35,994 bases of DNA from Brachionus koreanus (lineage: Eukaryota > Rotifera > Eurotatoria > Ploima > Brachionidae): contig PJRA01000412.1 in NCBI GenBank assembly GCA_016987375.1, positions 2,209,354 through 2,245,347 on the forward strand, read 5' to 3'. Position 1 is the first letter of the stretch. Each line of letters begins with the position of its first letter. The notes below the pieces were generated by a model, which did not search any database, was not told the DNA's origin, and was given only the letters and a program-made list of their open reading frames with translations. The translations under genes were made by a program, and so were the position numbers. Positions 33,314-35,994 of this stretch are shown here, one piece after another.

Positions 33314-35965
33314 ATGGAAGACTATTACATTGAGGTGATGAATCCAAAAGGACATTGGAGCCGAGTGTTGCTGATTGATTTAGACAAAGACGGTGTATTG
33401 ACAAAGTCCACAGCCAAAAGGTACCCACATTTTATTTGTGCTACGTATATAACGATTTTTTTTTCTTAGTCAAGAGATGGTCAAGTACAAATACTGTAAT
33501 GCTCGTTTGCCTTCAATGAACAAGCATGAATCTGGCTTGAAGCCCGGTAACGAGTGTGAAGTTTTGATTGAAAGCAAAACCGACAATGAACCAAGCTATT
33601 GGTGTCCGGCATTAGTCAAAATGCAGAAAGGCGAGTTTTTTGTTGTCGAGTTCAAAGATAGCACTCAAACAGAAATTTTTTCCTCAGAAAAAATTCGGTT
33701 CCCAAATCAAAAGTAAATTTGAATATCACATATTCTTGAACAAATAATATAAAAATTTGACTTTGCTCTTAAAACATTAAAAACCATTTTCCTTTTTTCT
33801 TTATGAGTTATACTTTAGTATAAAATTTAATAAGGAAAAATAAAAAAAAAGATATCTAAAAATTTCAAAATGTTTTCAATCTAAGTAATTAGATTTTGAT
33901 GTTTTTATTTTAAAAAATCTTTATTTTCTCTTATTGAAATGCTTTTATATTAAGAAATTCAAAAATTTTATCTATTCTAAAAATGTTAAATAATTCTAAA
34001 ATGTGTCTAGAAATAAAATTGAAAGTGAAAAATGCTAAAGAAGAGTGAATGCTACATAAGTTTTTTTCCCTAAACTTTTAAATTAAAAAAGATAGCTATA
34101 TCTTCTTCGAATAAAAAAAAATATATTTACCTTTAAAGTTCATAATAAGTCTATTCATCTAGTTTTTTGAATTATGGTTATTTGCACAAAATTATTAAAA
34201 TTTCAAATAAAAATAATGGGCTTTCAAAAGTTAGGTTTTATTTTTCAAAAAAGAGATGAAAATCTCTAAATTTTCTCATTTAAAATACATTTTTCTGGTG
34301 AATTATGAAATGTTCGATAACAAACAATATCGAATCTAAAGAAAAAAGGAAAAGAAAATTCTTAAAAATTATTATGTGTTAGATAAAAATTCAAACAACA
34401 TTAGTATTTTTTCTCAGATTAAAAAAATCAATCTAATTCTAAAAAAAAATAATTTTATCATTTTCAGTGGACCATTGGAGGAAGATTTTTTGCACAAAAC
34501 CGAATTTAAAGTACCTGAAGATTTGCAAGATCTGTAAGTTTTTTTTAAACAAACAAAAAACACAGTAAAATTAATTCCAAACTAAAAGCTATAAAACCGA
34601 AGACCCAAGCAATGATTTTCGTAAAGCGTGCAACGCTTTAAGTGTTCATTATGACCCCGAAAATCACAGTTTATCAGTAATTGTAAGTATTTTGTTTTCT
34701 AAAGAATTATCTGTTTTAATTAGACTTAAAAAAATATTTTTCAGTGTGATCAAGAGAGCGGAATTAAAAGAGCAGTCATATTGAGTGAGATACACTTTAA
34801 GGCGTTGAGACAAAAATCAATGCTTCTCAAAAGAACTTACGAGATTGCGCAGCAAATAGAAAAAAATCGCCAGCAACAACTTAACGCAAAATTCAGCGAA
34901 GAATTTTGTGTAGCCAAAGAACTAATGGGTCTAGCGATCGGCTCACATGGCTCGAATATACAAGAAGCGCGAAAAATCCGCGGTGTCACTTCTATCGAAA
35001 TAGACGAGAATACATCTAAATTTAAAATATGCGGTGACACTGAACAAGCTATTCGCCAAGCTCGGGCCATGCTCGAGTACGGTGAAGACACTAGCCTCGT
35101 CCCCAGAGAGTACATTGGTAAAATGATCGGCAAAAACGGAGCGAATATACAAGAAATAGTCGACAAATCCGGTGTTGTCCGCGTCAAAATAGAGGGAGAT
35201 GCAGAGACAACTACGCATCGCGATACCAACAACCAAGTACCGTTCGTTTTTGTCGGAACAATGGAAAACATCAATAACGCAAAATTTTTAGTAGACTACC
35301 AATTGGATAAATTACGCGAATTGGACGAATTAAGAAAGGAAAAAATTCAAATGGACGAACAACTAAGAAGCTTAATGAATACGTCAAGCAATTACTACAA
35401 AGGAAATGGTAATTTGCATAATGGTGGTCAGTCGTATCGGGGTGGATCTGAGGCCAGATTTGACGATAAAAATTATCAAAATAGAAATAATAGATATAGA
35501 CGTGGTAATGGAAATATAAACCAAAATTCAAGATTTAGACGAAGACCAAATCAAGGTACATTGAGCGAAACTGGTGGTGATGTCGGAAATGAGGCTGATT
35601 TTGAATCGAATTTTTCCGAAAATGATCACAAATCAAACGAGGATGCTATCAATGAACACAAAAATGATCAAAAACAAAACAAAAATAGGTATCCGAGGTA
35701 CAGAAAAAACGATTTTAATGAAGAAAATGGTGAAAAAAGATACTCGAATAACAGATATAGACGCCAGGAAAACGGTAATTCAAATCACAATGATAATTCG
35801 TCTTCAAATGAAAATATAAACAAAAACTCAGCAAATGGCGAGCAACGTCAGTCGGCACCAAAGACACAACGTATTAATCCGAATAACAGGCGAATGCCTA
35901 ATGGAAAACAAAACGGACATGCTGGTAAAAGCAACTCAATGACACATGAAATCGCGAATCCTTAA
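33314..35965 (+). CDS. FMR1: Fragile X family RNA-binding protein (FMR1/FXR orthologue)
   Basis: Five exons join in phase to 576 aa: 33314-33420, 33470-33712, 34468-34533, 34589-34682, 34745-35965. FMRP-family proteins bind mRNA, associate with polysomes and repress translation, notably in neurons. The start MEDYYIEV aligns with the family start; the frame is open further upstream but not family-like. The N-terminus has tandem Tudor/Agenet folds ([19 protein letters not shown]), then VPEDL and [19 protein letters not shown]1 has [18 protein letters not shown] and KH2 has [20 protein letters not shown], both with intact GxxG loops. The Ile matching the human I304 site is kept. PFVFVGT, then [18 protein letters not shown], matches the region of the nuclear export signal. 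The C-terminus is Asn/Arg-rich ([15 protein letters not shown]) with only one RGG, where mammalian FMRP has a dense RGG box. Intron 2 is 755 bp. Animals outside the vertebrates usually have one gene ancestral to FMR1, FXR1 and FXR2, so the symbol covers the trio. Confidence 0.92.
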
Positions 35966-35994
35966 GAAAAAATTTGAAACAAAAAAGAAATTAA

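Noticed and set aside
34837..35531. Three long minus-strand frames opposite the FMR1 KH region.
   Set aside because: They are antisense shadows of a strongly supported coding exon.

Overview
The window is nuclear DNA from an animal. It is extremely AT-rich, with intergenic runs of A and T. Five of its seven supported genes are split by short (mostly 40-110 bp) GT-AG introns that end in TTTTAG, TTTAAG or TTTCAG. The proteins belong to animal families: SLC26 and SLC6 transporters, an FMR1/FXR RNA-binding protein and a TMEM24/C2CD2-like contact-site protein. Very low GC, compact introns and old transposon debris would fit a small invertebrate such as a monogonont rotifer. That placement is a guess; no marker in the window fixes the species. 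A 17-base run of N shows this is a draft assembly.

Layout, left to right. 1-2279: no gene seen. 2280-5315 (+): a 12-exon SLC26 anion transporter, rebuilt to 776 aa with every splice phase agreeing. 6213-11911 (+): a 17-exon SLC6 amino-acid-type transporter, rebuilt to 632 aa. Its ninth intron is 3 kb and holds an antisense, broken MULE-like transposase (SWIM finger plus AT-hook) and a short inverted-repeat element containing the N gap. 11912-12969: a gene-poor strip with a decayed LINE reverse-transcriptase fragment. 12970-15043 (-): a 10-exon GalT/Ap4A-phosphorylase-like HIT-superfamily protein with an N-terminal signal anchor. 15044-18086: repeat land with a LINE endonuclease relic, one copy of a dispersed repeat, and a diverged copy of an exon from the next gene. 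18087-22589 (-): an 11-exon membrane protein with an SMP-like region, a C2 domain and a basic tail, 789 aa, best read as TMEM24/C2CD2-like. One of its introns holds a second copy of the dispersed repeat and a mariner-like scrap. 25178-26536 (-): a single-exon multipass membrane protein I do not recognise. 27811-29028 (-): a single-exon Lys/Asn-rich protein I do not recognise, with an internally repeated Cys/DEK motif. 29029-33313: no gene seen, but an 81% inverted repeat. 33314-35965 (+): a 5-exon FMR1/FXR orthologue, 576 aa, complete to its stop.

The genes are independent eukaryotic units, not an operon. SLC6 and the HIT gene are tail to tail; the Lys/Asn-rich gene and FMR1 are divergent across about 4.3 kb. 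I see no CRISPR array, tRNA, rRNA or convincing defence or biosynthetic cluster. The most unusual items are the two unrecognised single-exon genes, the C2-exon duplicate, the membrane-anchored HIT enzyme and the nested elements in the SLC6 intron. All exon joins were made by eye from splice motifs, reading phase and family knowledge, without transcript evidence.
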